Part shown: piece after piece, positions 5,431-5,622 of the stretch
Position numbering within the stretch: position 1 is the first letter of the stretch
Layout: each line of letters opens with the position of its first letter
Translations under genes and position numbers: made by a program
The notes under the pieces: model-generated
The model's database searches: none
Told to the model about the DNA's origin: nothing
Seen by the model: the letters and a program-made list of their open reading frames with translations, nothing else
Source of the DNA: Acidimicrobiia bacterium
GTDB taxonomy: Bacteria > Actinomycetota > Acidimicrobiia > Spongiisociales > ZC4RG35
Length of the DNA stretch: 5,622 nt
Direction of reading: 5' to 3'
Assembly (NCBI GenBank): GCA_030623125.1
Contig: JAUXMQ010000096.1
Span: 1-5,622 of the forward strand

Positions 5431-5622
5431 TTAGGTCCGGCCGCGCAGCTCCCCGGGACTGGGTTCCAGATCCCTGTCGCGGTTATATCCACGATCCGTG
5501 TTGAGATTGAGAGTCGCCGACGCATGTGAGAGGTCTTGTTCGTTGGCCACTCGGACAAGGGCCAGGAGGTCGTCATAGTCGGCAGGGCGATTGCGGTCAT
5601 CGCGCGCCAGTAGCTTCATAGC
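5431..5622 (-). CDS. Probable AbiEii/AbiGii-like nucleotidyltransferase, C-terminal fragment (runs off the right edge)
   Basis: The last 63 codons are visible, ending in TAA at 5431-5433. The frame stays open to the window edge, so the Met at 5617-5619 is internal. The segment AMKLLARDDRNRPADYDDL, followed by a helix (ALVRVANEQDLSHASATL) and RGYNRDRDL, matches the C-terminal region of proteins annotated as nucleotidyltransferase AbiEii/AbiGii toxin family. In these a 'KL-x-AR-x-D...R-x-x-D-x-x-DL' helix follows the catalytic domain and a 'RGY-x-R-x-RDL' tail is common. Known AbiEii members are type IV toxins acting as nucleotidyltransferases, while many chromosomal relatives are uncharacterised. 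The catalytic GS...D-x-D region and any antitoxin partner would lie outside the window. Assignment comes from motif memory on a short piece. Confidence 0.55.
   Translation of the reverse strand, partial: AMKLLARDDRNRPADYDDLLALVRVANEQDLSHASATLNLNTDRGYNRDRDLEPSPGELRGRT

Noticed and set aside
1..5622. CRISPR array, tRNA/rRNA or insertion sequence
   Set aside because: I saw no regularly spaced repeats, tRNA-like cloverleaf, transposase motif or paired terminal repeats with target duplication.

Overview
The window reads as chromosomal DNA from a moderately GC-rich bacterium, most likely an actinobacterium. Acidimicrobiia-like is my guess, from protein flavour and from the near absence of Shine-Dalgarno sequences at gene starts; it cannot be proven from the sequence alone. 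Seven protein genes are supported. Two of them run off the window edges.

Left part (1-1375): the start of a probable acyl-CoA dehydrogenase runs leftward off the edge. It is preceded by a 124-residue, charged helical protein of unknown function. A crotonase-fold (enoyl-CoA hydratase/isomerase family) gene is read in the opposite direction. The helical protein gene and the crotonase gene diverge from a compact region of about 60 bp. That region has two TAnnnT -10-like hexamers, each 7 nt from a start codon, and a perfect 10-bp palindrome midway between them. It looks like a pair of leaderless divergent promoters sharing one operator.

Middle (1376-2271): a ParB/sulfiredoxin-fold protein of the SbnI/SerK (serine kinase-like) type converges on the crotonase gene, with a small hairpin at the junction. 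Upstream of it are a perfect DnaA-box sequence and a striking 50-nt hairpin with 23-bp perfect arms that includes the stop codon of the next gene.

Right part (2263-5322): a compact leftward operon encodes a short-chain dehydrogenase, a long animal-like tryptophan 2,3-dioxygenase and a divergent kynureninase-like PLP enzyme. The last two overlap by ATGA. This is the oxidative (kynurenine) route of tryptophan breakdown, giving N-formylkynurenine and then, after deformylation, anthranilate plus alanine. No formamidase is visible.

The right edge (5431-5622) holds the C-terminus of a probable AbiEii-like nucleotidyltransferase, followed by a hairpin.

Working hypothesis: the tryptophan operon and the nearby acyl-CoA genes may form one catabolic neighbourhood in which anthranilate is processed as a CoA thioester (2-aminobenzoyl-CoA type). 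The CoA ligase and monooxygenase that would prove this are not in the window.
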